In this document: piece by piece, positions 22,766 through 34,378 of the stretch | How positions within the stretch are numbered: position 1 is the first letter of the stretch | How the letters are laid out: each line of letters opens with the position of its first letter | Origin: Onchidella celtica | Taxonomy: Eukaryota; Mollusca; Gastropoda; Systellommatophora; Onchidiidae | Assembly: GCA_963931925.1 (NCBI GenBank) | Contig: OZ007570.1 | Location: 33,913,084-33,977,083, forward strand | DNA: 64,000 bases | Direction of reading: 5' to 3' | Position numbers and translations under genes: made by a program | The notes under the pieces: generated by a model | Told to the model about the DNA's origin: nothing | The model's database searches: none | Seen by the model: only the letters and a program-made list of their open reading frames with translations

Positions 22766-24114
22766 AGGATGTTGCTTAGAAAGAAAGAGAAGAGAGGGAG
22801 AAAGAGGAGACATGAACGAGGCAAAGGCGGAGGAAATGGGACATGCAAGTGCTGAATTTGGAACCGATGGAGAAACCTGGGAGGACTTAGGTAAGCTCTA
22901 AATAATGAGAAGGGATACCAGTAGAGCGCATTTCAGACAGCTGTTACAGGGAGGGTGCCAGCCCCCCAAAAAGGCAGAAGACATGCATATTAAAAAGAAA
23001 AAGGAAATAGAAAGATGTTGTGACATGAAAAAGAAAACAACAACTACGGAACTTTGAAGAAGAAGGGAAGATGAAAAAGGAAGACTGAAGACTGCAGGAT
23101 AATGATCTAACTGCTATTGAGTTGCTGTGCTGTCGTCTTTCTTGCCTTAAAGGAGCACTAAACTTCTTGATAATGTTGGACAATCTTTCTCAGGACGTCA
23201 TAATATATATTTAGACAATGTATTTACACCAGTTGCGCAGCATTGTGGAAACATATAAGATCTATACAATCATTCTAGGGAATGTTTCATCTTTGATCTA
23301 AGACTAAATAATAAAGAACTGCTAATCACGTGATTATTATTTATAGAGGAAGTATAATTATATTCCAAATATAAATCTTTATGAGAATACATTCAAATGG
23401 TGGAAAAGGCCACTGCTTAAAATTCAACTCTGGCTATGTGAAAATTATCTTCATGCTATCTGCTGACGATGTTGCTACTATGGAATCTAGATACAATGGA
23501 TGACGATTTGAAAATCTGAAAAAGAAACTAGGCACACAATAATTGCGTATTTCCATTTAATAACGAGAATTGAAATGAACGAGCAAAGTCTACACTTTTG
23601 CAATAGAATTGTATTGTGCATTACGTACACAGATGAGTGTTTCTACAAGAAATGCTAAAAGTACACACGGAGCATATAGATGAAGATTAAATAGACGCAA
23701 AGGCAAACATTAATCAAGATAATGTAACCTTTTTGTGTGTACCAAAATATTCAGGTAGATAGATTAAGCGCCTGGAAATGTGGCTAAGAGCCAGAATGAG
23801 CCATCTGCCCGCAGCCGTTCAGTTGCGCTGTTTTTGCTTTGCAAGGTCCCCAGCGCGTGAGCACTCATCAAGACCAGGCAGGAGTAAACAGTTACCCAGG
23901 GGCTGCTCCAGCCACGCTCGTGTCTCGAGCCTGAGGCATGCCTGGGGTAGATAGCAGCCAGCTTGAGGCACGAGGATGCACCTGTGCACAGATTATAGGT
24001 ACATGGTCCAGGCTTGTCGGCCAGATACGCGCATTCTTCTTTTATCTGCTCTGCTCGTAAACTTTCTACTATCTTCCTCTGCCTTCTTTATAAGCCATAG
24101 TCTCCATCTTGTGG
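22766..24114. other. No feature recognised
   Basis: Includes a GC-richer patch at 23,780-23,990. No gene, RNA or element boundary could be supported. Confidence 0.35.
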
Positions 24115-24660
24115 TCTTAAATCTGAGAGATATTTCATGGCATACTGCACTATTTCTGCCTTTTGTCTTAAATCTGGATTCCACTATTTTTTACCAGTTG
24201 TCTTAAATCTGAGAGATATTTTATGGGTATACTGCACAATTTCCACTATTTTTTGTCTTGAATCTGACAGATATTTAATAGGCAGACTCCACTGTTCCTA
24301 CCATTGGTCTTAAATCTGAGAGATATTTAATGGGTAGACTCCACTGTTCCTAGGCCTACTATTGGTCCTAAATCTGAGAGATATGCAATGGGTCGACTCC
24401 ACTGTTCCTGCTATTGGTGTTAAATCTGCGAGATATTTAATGGGCAAATTCCACTTTTTCAGCCTTTTGTTTAAAATCTAGAGTCCAATATTTTTTATCA
24501 TTAATCATTAACCTGAAGAGATGTTTAATGGGTCGACTCCACTATTTCTACTATTTGTCTTCAATCTGAGAGATATCTCCTGGGTAGACGCCACTAATTT
24601 GCCTTGTGTTTATATCTGTGAGATGTTGTACGTAAACTTCACTATTTCTGCCTTTTCTCT
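24115..24660. repeat. Diverged minisatellite, about 55-60-bp unit, about 9 copies
   Basis: The unit is approximately GTCTTAAATCTGAGAGATAT then TTAATGGGTAGACTCCACTG then TTCCTACTATTG. Copies differ by substitutions and small indels, and one contains AGGCCTAC. There is no sustained reading frame across units. Confidence 0.88.
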
Positions 24661-25041
24661 AGTACTGTCTTTTTTGTGATGTAAGACCATGACACACTAT
24701 CCATTCTACAGCTTCAAGGCTGCTTAATTAAGATTGAAAGCATAAAGTGTGATATCGATAAAGTTGTGCCTTTGTACATCTAATTTATAGGCTCATTGAG
24801 CGATTACGGGTTGATCTACTGACCTTGATTCGTTGGTACGGGCCAGTCCAGGGGTGGGGGAATGAGGGACGGGGGGTGGTGGGAGACAGATGGTTTTTTT
24901 TACTTAGGTCTACGATTGTAAAAAGAAAGAGGGGGGGGGGGGGGAGTAGTGCCCCCTGGTAAAAGCAAAAAAAAGAGGGGTGGGCTGGAGGGGTTGGGGG
25001 GGGGGGGGCTTTAGTAAGGAATATAGATATTGTTAAAGAAA
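24661..25041. other. Spacer with three G-runs
   Basis: G-rich tracts at 24,851-24,880, 24,930-24,946 and 24,978-25,009. Otherwise nothing recognised. Confidence 0.4.
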
Positions 25042-25046
25042 GGCAC
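25042..25046. repeat. Left target-site duplication GGCAC
   Basis: Matches 26,233-26,237 exactly on the other side of the LTR. Confidence 0.8.
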
Positions 25047-26232
25047 TGTCACGAGTGGAGTGAGCGGAATTCAGAGATTACGGGGGCATGGAAGTGGGGA
25101 ATGACTCACGGGATAGTGAGGCTGCTCACCTATATTGACTTCTGTTAGTTAACGTTAAAGCGTGCATGTTGTGAGTTGGGGGGTCTGAATGAGGCGAGAG
25201 CGCTGTATTACTATCACTGCACACTAAGACGTCTAAGGAAGCGGACGCGGGAGAAAGGCCCAGAGGGCGAACATAAGGAGAGCAGTCGGAAGACTTGGGA
25301 GTAGTGTTTTTCCAGTGATGACTGGTAGGTGATTGATAGTTATGATTGATGTATTATATTTGTCTATGACCATGATGTAAATAAGTATATGTGAGGAATG
25401 TGGAAGTCCTTGATACTGTATATATAGCAATGTGCGCCATGAGCGATAGATGAAAGTTAGCTTCATGGATTTGTAGCGAGAGTGAGTATTGTGTACTACG
25501 GTGGAGGTGTATTACCGTAAGATGTTGGTGAGTGAAATGTGAACTATTGTGTGTACGCTTCATGAGTTGTAATGAGGGGTGAAGTGATTAGAAATGGTAT
25601 GGTATTATACCAATGTAATGTTATTCTTGTAGGTGTCGGGGACGGGCCGAAGAGCCGCGTCGGTGAGCACAGGGGATAGGCCAGCATAGGGCCGAAGGCC
25701 ACACATAGGCCAGGAGTGACGCTGTCGTGTAGGACAGTCGCAGCACATGAGTCGTGGCAGTCTGGCCAACGACAGGGACGTATATATGATCGTGAATGTG
25801 CTATTGAAATGCTAATGTGCTATTGCCATGTTGATGTGTTATTGAAATGCTAATGTGCTATTGCCATGTTGATGTGCTATTGGAATGCTAATGTGTTATG
25901 GCAATAGGAAGGGGCTATTGAGAGACGGCGGTGCCATTGAAATATTAATGTGCTATTAAGACATGGAGAGGAGAAGCTGAGACCGAAGTGTCTTTAGAAA
26001 GTAACTACCGGGTTGTGGACCCGAGGAAGAGTGCATGTGGGAATATGGCCGTTGGACGGCAGTAACTTGAATAATCTAATGTATGTATGTAATTGCACTG
26101 TTATCCTTATCTTTATATTTATGTTAATAAATGTGTGAGTCTGATGGGTTGTTCTGTTAAGTGTTATACTTGTTCGTTCGTGATTGTTGTCCTGTTATAA
26201 CCATCGCATCTCCCAGTCTGGGATTTGTGACA
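25047..26232 (+). mobile_element. Solo LTR of an LTR retrotransposon
   Basis: Begins TGTCACGAG and ends TTTGTGACA, the TG...CA termini of an LTR embedded in inverted TGTCAC/GTGACA hexamers. It is flanked on both sides by the identical pentamer GGCAC (25,042-25,046 and 26,233-26,237), the 5-bp target duplication typical of Ty3/gypsy-type or copia-type integration. A TATATATA box lies at 25,419-25,426 and an AATAAA polyadenylation signal at 26,126-26,131, which fixes the plus orientation. No second LTR or pol gene adjoins it, so it is probably a solo LTR formed by recombination. The two ends and the duplication are directly visible; the clade is not determined. Confidence 0.82.
25790..25965. 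repeat. Minisatellite inside the LTR, 38-bp unit made of two 19-bp halves
   Basis: ATGTGCTATTGAAATGCTA alternates with ATGTGCTATTGCCATGTTG about three times, then degrades. It lies between the TATA box and the AATAAA signal. Confidence 0.9.
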
Positions 26233-26237
26233 GGCAC
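26233..26237. repeat. Right target-site duplication GGCAC
   Basis: Matches 25,042-25,046 exactly. Confidence 0.8.
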
Positions 26238-26414
26238 GGTTGACAATTTAGCACGAAATATTCATATTTTAAGGAGGATGTTTAACACAGATAAAATACA
26301 GAAATAAATGCATTTATCTATTTATTTCTTTATTTATCAACAAAGTTAATTACAAGAATACTTCATGAGCAATTTGAAATACCGGCCTACATTTTCCCAT
26401 CTGTCTTAGGCCTA
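26238..26414. other. No feature recognised
   Basis: AT-rich spacer between the LTR and the next open frame. Confidence 0.35.
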
Positions 26415-26483
26415 CTACCAGCTTTGCGCAGGCCTGGTTTTGTGTATTCCCATCCATTTCAACCCCATGTCGGTCTGTCTTAC

Positions 26484-26714
26484 CGTTATCTCTACCCAGT
26501 TCTCTATTTCTTCATTGGGATGGGTGCGGAGAAGGAGAGAATCTGCCTGTGGGTACAAATTTCCAAGCATTTGGCTGTCTGTAATTAATGTACTTTTAAT
26601 GAGGTATTTACGCCACGTTATGTCACAAGTAATATCTGTCTGTACGATGCAAGAAGTGACTTTCTGCCGGAATGACAGCCCCTGTGCTTTGCTCGCTTCT
26701 ACACGAACACATAG
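26484..26714 (-). CDS. Candidate internal exon, unrecognised protein
   Basis: The minus strand is open for about 128 codons across 26,801-26,415. Within it, an acceptor-like TTCGTGTAG and a donor-like ACG|GTAAGA delimit about 77 codons of mixed composition (including the stretches VQTDITCDITWRKYL and HPNEEIENWVEIT) that look more protein-like than the low-complexity frames elsewhere. There is no domain I recognise and no neighbouring exon. The opposite strand is also open, so chance is a real alternative. Confidence 0.25.
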
Positions 26715-26794
26715 CCCAGAAGCAAATGTGTATTTTGATGATGAATTCTTTCTTTCATATGAGTATAATATGCACAAAACAGTCAAAAGCAGAG

Positions 26795-27120
26795 GGAACA
26801 CGTTAGCCTAGAGGCAAGGTGCTCGCCTCTCATGCCAAAGGTAATGGGTCCGATCCCCGGACCGTGCAGACATGTTGGAATTTGGGTTGGGGTGGGGCGG
26901 GAATTACTGTCCCTGATCCTATGGTAGGTAGGATCGAGCACCTAGTCTTCTCGGATAAGGACAAAAACTGTGCACGTTGCGTACGTTAAAGATACCTTGG
27001 CCGTTGGAAGTCGAGAAGAGCTGGCCGAACAAGGCCGCTGCCAGGGCAAAATTCTTCAAAAAACTTATACCACCCACAAAAACGCACAGAAACGAGAAGA
27101 AGAACAATAAAAACAAGAAA
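26795..27120 (+). mobile_element. tRNA-derived SINE
   Basis: The head has RNA polymerase III promoter boxes: A box TAGCCTAGAGG at 26,804-26,814 and B box GGTCCGATCCC at 26,847-26,857. Box spacing is as in tRNA genes, but with no cloverleaf-conserving 3' half. The body continues with CTCGGATAAGGACAAAAAC, GTTAAAGATACCTTGG and AGGGCAAAATTCTTCAAAAA, phrases typical of a conserved central domain in invertebrate SINEs (possibly the Meta type, from memory). It ends in an A-rich tail. Retroposed by a partner LINE. Confidence 0.72.
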
Positions 27121-27839
27121 AGTGAGGTGTAAATGCCAAGGGCAGAGAACCACCTAAATTAAAGATCAAAACACTCTTACAGGCAGACACACCAAGACAT
27201 GCAGCTATTGGCATAACACTTTGCTTAAGCGCGCACCAGCCGAATTTGCCTGGTCGACCAGTTGCTTAGTGACGCCACGGCATTGGGTTTTCAGGGAAGT
27301 CCAGCCAAAGATACTACAATGAATAAGGTAAGACAGCTGGTAGTTTTAGCGTGCACAGATTTCGCACCGTCACCTCGCGGTAAACGCACAGAAGTCATGA
27401 AAAGTGCCATATTTTACAAAGCCAAATAGGGAAAATATTGAACTTTGTTCACGGTTCAGCTATCGATATAGGCTTCGACTGACGTCACTTATTGTGGAAT
27501 TATAACCACAATCGCTTTTGGGAAAACTCTGGCTATTTTTTTTTTTTTTTTGATTTTTTGAGTCGCAGTAACACTGTCACAATTTTGCATCATAAATTTA
27601 CCATTATATCGAGCATTCTTTTCATACTATGTGCCATGGGCCCCGCCCCCGATCAGCGCGCAAATTGTGTGCACGTTTTTTTTAGTGGTGCGAAGAAGAC
27701 AGTGTCTCATCTTATCGTTTCTATTGTCTTTGATTCAACTAGTCGGCTGGAGTGTGAGGGTTCATTGAAACTCAATGTCGTGACATCACCATTCAATTAG
27801 TTGGTCGATCGAATCGAGTTGGTGCAAGCCGAAACTTTC
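27121..27839. other. No feature recognised
   Basis: T-run at 27,538-27,551. No coding or RNA signal supported. Confidence 0.35.
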
Positions 27840-28209
27840 AGAGAGAGAGAGGGAGTAAGAGAGAAAGATAAGGAAAAATAGAAAGAGAGAGGGAGAGAGA
27901 GAGAGGGAAAAATAGAGGGAGAGAGGGAATAAAAGAGAGAGAGAGAGAGAGGGAGAGAGAGAGAGAAAGGGGGAAATAGAGGGAGAAAGAGAGAGAGAGG
28001 GGGAGAGAGAGGGGGAGAAAGAGAGAGAGAGAGAGGGAGAGAGGGGGGAAAGAGAGGGAGGGAGAAAGAGAGAGAGGGAGAGAGAGGGGGAGAAAGAGAG
28101 AAAGGGGGGGGGGGGGGGAGAGAGACGAAGAAAGAGGAAGAAAGAGAGAGAGGCAGAGAGGGAGAAGGAGAAGGCGAGAGAGAGAGAGAGAGAGTGAGAG
28201 AGAGAGAAA
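27840..28209. repeat. (GA)n / GGGA purine array
   Basis: About 370 bp of GA with AAA and GGG interruptions and a 13-base G-run near 28,106. Three Leu-Ser-Pro-rich minus-strand frames of 126-146 codons are artefacts. Confidence 0.95.
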
Positions 28210-28964
28210 CAGAAACACACAAACATAAAAAAAATGGCCTCAGATCTCTAATTTACAGACATATAAACCAAATCAGCCTTTCCTCTCCCCTCTTCAATGT
28301 CCATTTACCTTACCTCTCTGCTCTTTCACATCTCTCCCCTTTCCCCTCCTGTACGCCCCTGTCCCCATCACAAGCGTGTCCCAACCTAACATAAACAAAG
28401 ACAGACCCGGGGTAAAGCAACAGCAAAAGTAATATAAACAAGTTTAGACTGGAAAAAGACGGTATCCTCGAAAAACAAAATTTATGGAAGGCGCAATATT
28501 AAATACATTTCCCGTTGCGTTGTGATGTGCCTTAATCTGTGTTCGATTTACATTTTCCGGTGACCAGAAAGGGATTAATCTTACCAAAGTACAGCTTACA
28601 TAGAAAGAAAGCATATTTTCATTCTATAGTGTAAAGCTAAAAAATGGGAATTTGACCTATTTTGGCTTTTACAGTTCTTTTCCGTAGCATGGTATAACTT
28701 CCTCGTGCCTGCCTCCACTTCATCACTGCAGGCAAATTAGACTGGTCTGCGCATTCAGCAGTTCCGTAATACAAGAGGATTTTACAGGCCTGGAAATATT
28801 TACTGATTATTCTTGTAGACTTGAGTGTTTGAGGAAAGTCTGAATATTGCATTGACTGTTTTTAACAATGTTTAAATGCCAGAACCTGAGTATAAGTGGC
28901 GTTTTCCTCTGCACTGTCCGATCTTAAGTGTTCCATTGTCGTGCGACTGTTCCATTAACCTATC
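28210..28964. other. No feature recognised
   Basis: Unique-looking spacer between two simple arrays. Confidence 0.35.
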
Positions 28965-29325
<361 letters not shown>

Positions 29326-30061
29326 GCCATTTTATGCCATGTGACGAAGTTGCTTATTACTTGCGCAGTGAATTTTCTCAGCAAAGTTCAGAGTTTTAAC
29401 TAGGGTCAGAACTGGCTGGGAGGGTTTAGGCAACATTGTTACGAACATGTTTCATTGAACAAAATGCTCTTGAGCACCACTAAATCTTGCCATGTGGCTT
29501 TTAATGTTGAGACTATTTGCCGTTTCATTCTACTCTGCTTTGTAAACTCCATTTTTCACGCTACTAGATCATTTAATCCCCAGCCATAAAAATGGATTTC
29601 TTTCTGTGAAATAAATATATAAATAAATAAATAAATAAATAAATTTCCTTCTGTCTTTTATTGTTCCGAGAATCCTGACAATAAGATAACCCTGCCAGAC
29701 TTTGATTTACTACACCCATACCTGCCCATAACTCTTCACCCGTGGAAAGCAAAATAACACCTTTTCAGCTCTTCCAAGCAAAACCTGGGAAGTTATGAAT
29801 GTGCGAAGACAGCGAAAAAAAAACAAAGAAAAAAGTAAAAGAAAGGTACAGTGAACGGATGGTAAGCTGCTGAGATTTGGTTCCCACGATCAGATCCCAG
29901 AGAAACGGGTAGAAAGTCGTGGTAGAAAAACAGAAGAAGAAGGAGTCACGGAAAATTGGCTATATTTTTTACTGACGTCCACCCCGTGTAACAACCTTTT
30001 TTACCTGGATGCACCTGACTTTTCCCACATTCCAGACGTCGGAGTCTGGGAACCTTTCGGG
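29326..30061. other. Spacer with (AAAT)n
   Basis: (AAAT)n at about 29,610-29,645. Nothing else supported. Confidence 0.45.
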
Positions 30062-30500
30062 TTCCATCGGTATCTCAGCTGATTTTTTTCTTTCTTTCCT
30101 TTTTTCTTGCCGTTTTTTTTTTTTTTTTGCTATACGGGTTTATTGACCCTTCTGTCTTCCATTTGGCGTAGATATTTCTTTCAGATTCTCTGACGGGTGG
30201 GTAGATATTGGCCTTATACCGTCCATTTCAACATGTAGTGGAACTAACGGTTACTTCTTAAACTGGTGTGTACGCCCTGGGTTAGTTCTCTACTTTCGTT
30301 CCATCTTTCTTGCTTTTTTTTGTTTTGTTTACGGGTTTATTGACCCCTCTGTCTTCCATTTGGTGTAGATATTTCTTTCAATGACGGCTAGATAAATTAT
30401 CTGATATTGCCTTTATACTGCCCATTTCAAGATGCTATCACTGGATGTAGTGGAACTAACGGTTACTTTTTAAAATGTTATGTACGTCCCTGGTTGGTTC
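30062..30500. repeat. Tandem duplication, about 197-bp units
   Basis: ACGGGTTTATTGACCC with CTCTGTCTTCCATTTGG begins at 30,134 and again at 30,331. Both are followed by GTAGATATTTCTTTCA, a CCATTTCAA phrase, TGTAGTGGAACTAACGGTTA and GTACG. Both units carry upstream T/C-rich runs. Confidence 0.85.
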
Positions 30501-30772
30501 TTTAATCTTCCTCATCTGTTTTGCTCTCAGTTAGTGTTTTGGGGGGAATCTGAAGACTCAGAGCACAAAGCCCAGGTTTTTGTGTCGGTAAAAATGTGTA
30601 ATAAATATATGTTTTGTGTTGTTTGGAATGGTGCAGTGTACAAAATTGTAGTGCTGTGTTTTATGTTTGCTTTTCAGGCATTTGTGACCAAAATACACAG
30701 TTTTCAAACATGTAGTGTTGCATCTTATTTTTTACCAATTTATCAGACAATAATAGAACGGTTCAAAAACAA

Positions 30773-30838
30773 CAATGATAATGGTCTATATTTATATAGC
30801 TCCTGTCTCCATGAAGCGGACTCAAAGCCCTTTACAAT
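30773..30838 (+). mobile_element. Retroposon 3'-end-like fragment
   Basis: The phrase GATAATGGTCTATATTTATATAGC ... CTCAAAGCCCTTTACA resembles a 3'-end motif (TTTATATAGCGC...CAAAGCGCTTTACA) common in dispersed non-LTR-derived repeats of invertebrates. This is recognition from memory; boundaries are uncertain. Confidence 0.35.
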
Positions 30839-30852
30839 GAAATAGTAGGTAA

Positions 30853-30871
30853 CTCTCTCTCTTTCTCTCTC

Positions 30872-30902
<31 letters not shown>

Positions 30903-31014
30903 CCCTCCCTCCTTTCTCTTTCCCTCTCTCTATCTCTCTTTTTCCCCCGCTCTCTCTTCCCCTCTATCCCCCTCTCTCTCTGCCTCTCTCTCCCCCGTCT
31001 TCTCTCTCGCCCTT

Positions 31015-31049
<35 letters not shown>

Positions 31050-31050
31050 A
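30853..31050. repeat. (CT)n pyrimidine array
   Basis: About 200 bp of CT with CCC and TTT interruptions, ending in CA repeats near 31,053-31,078. Confidence 0.95.
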
Positions 31051-33199
31051 TACACAAACACCCATACACACACACACTCCCACTCCTTATTTATTTACAA
31101 AACTGTCCTTTCATGATCTACTAGGCTTAAACAACTTGGGCACTGAAATTTACTTTCAATATTCAGTCTTTCCTTCATGCCACATAATTCTCGGTTACCT
31201 GAGAACAAACTGCACCCTGTACGTTATTCCCACTTACCCTTCCAATTAACTTCCTAGCGCTGGCACTAATGGGTGTGGCAACCCCTTACCCTGAGGAAAC
31301 CTAGCTTTACAGTTCTAGCCCAGCATGGCAGTTACCAACACCGTCTGCCCTGTCATGGCTTGTAACTTACAGACGTAACTGTGGGCTAAAGCGAATGAAA
31401 ACTGTGCCAACGAAAGAAGACAAGATAGTTTTGTTCCTGCCAGTTATCCAAACGAGGAAAAAAAAATTGCATGACAAGTTCCGGAGAAACACACCAAGGA
31501 TGTAATACATAATATTATGTGGACACTCCTAGTCTGAAGCATGCAAATTTGGACTCATATACTACAACCGAAAACTATGGGAAGTACGAAATGTGAAAAT
31601 GTTAATTTTTTTGTTTCCAGGAGGAACCACAAAGACTATGTTTTTTAATTGTTTTGTAATATCATAACAGCAACATAAATTCTTATGATAGAGGACGCAA
31701 AGGTAAATCAATGAGAAACAAAATGTTGGCATGCTTATTTCGCTTTTTTGTTTTGTCTTTGAAAAGTCATGACAATTTGAAACATCTCATAAAGGAGAAT
31801 ACTTTGTACAGCCGATTGGCATGTAGTATTTCCAGCAATATCAGAACTGTATAGTTTCTGGAAAACATCACATGTTTAATTAGCGCGTTGCCCTGAAATA
31901 TCTTTCACAATATATTCAAAACTCTTCCGCAATTGGTTGACAACGAAGAGGTATTATGTTTTTGTTCTTTTTTTTTTTTTAAATGCCATGATTACAAAAT
32001 AAATGCTTAAGACGGAAAAAGCTTGGTAAATTATATCTTAAAGAATACTAGCATGTTTTACGTAAACGACATCACGTCCAACATTTCCTGGTCTAGATCT
32101 ACTTTGTTTAGACACTGCAGTCATGATTCGTAATGAGTTCAAAATGCTCAGAAAAGGGGAGTGGAGTAACAATTTTCAATTCTGGATAATGGGAATGGGA
32201 AGTGAGTGAAACCTTTTTCCCCCCTTGCTCACAGCTCATTACACCCAGACTACATGCTCCGGTGCCACCAAGACTTCTACACTTATTGGCTGCACTTTCA
32301 TCTACTACGTAATCGTCTTCCTACCCACTCATCGCTTTCGGTTATGAGTCCAAATTTGCACTGCTCCAACCTGGGAGTGTCGACATCGTTACGTGGGCCT
32401 ACTACATCTTTCTGCCCTGTCATGACAAAATCCCGTATTTGCCAGAAACTTTTTATATATATATATTTTTTTACATGAGACACAAGTCATAAACCTTCCT
32501 GTTTCATTCTTTGCTCAATTTCCGTCTGTGATGACCAGAAGCAACAATCAGTCGTACAGAATTGTAATCCAGACATAAGGATAGAGCCCATGTCATGATG
32601 GTAATTTGTGAACATGATCTAGATTGACATTAGTCTGTCCTTTTCCATAGCACAGCAGCTCTGGCGTGTTTCTGAGGAATAAAAAAGCGGTTTGGTAGGG
32701 ACAGGTTTCCTCTGCTCTCCCAGAACATTTCCGGTTGTCGAGGTTGCGCTTTTAAACTTTTCAGGCCAGTTGAAATTCAAAATTATCGTTTAAAAATCTC
32801 AGATTCAGATTTCTCTGCACACGTATTGTGAGGGAAATATTTATTTTTTCTTTTTATTTCAGTCAATTCAATTTAATTTTATTGACATTGTATTCATTAC
32901 TCTGTTTAGCTTTGTTGTTTTATCTGAAACCATTCTGATCTGTACAATCTCACCATTAGCCACTATAGTTGTTGTTTTCTATCCACTGAGAATTGGTATC
33001 TCCACCCTCTGTAAAGAAAGACAAAAATTAAATGTAAAAGCAGAGACCTGGATGGGAAGCTAAAATCCTATCACTCAATTTACAGTCTTGGTAAAAAAGA
33101 ACTTACTGACACCATCTGCTTGCCCTGTAAGTAATAAATAAGAACCGGTCGTTTGCGTCTATCAGAAACACGCAGTCTTTCATCTACTGCACACCTACT
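31051..33199. other. No feature recognised
   Basis: About 2.1 kb without supported features. T-run at 31,969-31,980 and TA repeats at 32,452-32,466. Confidence 0.4.
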
Positions 33200-33306
33200 C
33201 ATTCATTCATTCATTCATTCATTCATTCGTTCATTCATTCATTCATTCATTCATTCATTCATTCATTCATTTATGCATTCATGCATTCATGCATTCATGC
33301 ATTCAC
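33200..33306. repeat. (CATT)n microsatellite
   Basis: About 26 CATT units with GTTC, TATG and CATG variants toward the right. Confidence 0.95.
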
Positions 33307-34199
33307 CAATTTGTTCACTTACTCATTTACTACTTTTTATCCATTCATTTCTTTATTTGATTTCGTCAACAACAATAACAAAAAAACAACAACAAAACTC
33401 TGGCGCAAATCTATCGACCTTAGTGCAGCAACATAGTGTTTCAAATGAAGTGTATTTACATTAGGATCCCCTTTGTCAAAGCAACTGTACTTGCTCCCAT
33501 TTACGCTAAAACTTTATACTGGACAAAGCAGGTCAGACACTTCAGTTCAGAAAGTGCACTCTTTTGGAACCAGCGGATCTTCTCTCTTTTCACTACGTCC
33601 TGTTTTCAGGAGAAGAAAGCTGTTATTACTGAAAACAAGAAATTGACTGCTTTTGTCTTATCAAAAATTTATTTAAGGACGAGCTGCGTCAGACTCTGCA
33701 CCATCATGACCTCCCATTTCAATTTAAGCAAACAGAATAATGGATAGACCTGACACAAAAATGGAGAGACTTTTACCTCGAATTACATACACACAGCAGT
33801 TTCATTGCTTTGTTAAAACACTGTAACTTGGACAGCTTGTCGCTTGAGAAAATGCTGTAAAATTTAGACTGGCATTTTGTGGCATTCACCCCGCCTGACG
33901 ACCAGAACTGATCATGTTCAAAATTGGTATTTTGAAAAATGCTGGCCGTTAATCTATATAAAAAAACAGCAAGGAAAAAAAATTCACTGCTGCGAGGAAG
34001 AAATGCCCAGACCTGAAAAAATTACATGTGAAAGATAGTTCTTTTTGCTGCTATATCTATTCCTTTGACATGAGAGCGAAGTACTGTAAATTTGTAATAA
34101 ATGAAAATAGGCCTAAAAACATCGAATAATGCTTTCTCCTCAACAATGATGGCCTCCCTCCTGCCTTTGTTTTGTTTCGACTTTAAACTTCCGCTTGCG
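33307..34199. other. No feature recognised
   Basis: Open frames here show no recognisable motif. Confidence 0.35.
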
Positions 34200-34378
34200 T
34201 TTCAAAGTTAGAAGGCATGCGTTTCTGTGCCGTCTGCCTTATGCACGGGCCATGCGGGTGTTGCTGTGCCAGTTGTGAGTTGTTTTCTAGCTAGATCTGC
34301 TTAATCTGTGTGCCGATTGTGCATGTTGTTTTCTAGATAAAGATATTTCTCCCGGGCAGGGCCGGGTAACTCAGCTAG
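34200..34378 (+). mobile_element. Helitron-like 3' end (truncated copy)
   Basis: Ends CTCCCGGGCAGGGCCGGG, TAACTCAGCTAG, then T, almost identical to copy 1. About 150 bp upstream, TGCACGGGCCATGCGGGTGTTG resembles TGCACGGGACGCGCAGGGTGTC of copy 1. The rest of the body is missing or diverged, so the left limit is approximate. Confidence 0.65.

Noticed and set aside
23460..23500. Short ADD-like coding string suggesting an RT active site
   Set aside because: The frame lacks the preceding Tyr and all flanking RT motifs.
27786..28226. Leu-Ser-Pro-rich minus frames up to 146 codons
   Set aside because: Translation of a GA purine array.
30480..30845. 121-codon plus frame
   Set aside because: Begins inside a tandem duplication and ends in a retroposon-like tail; no motif.
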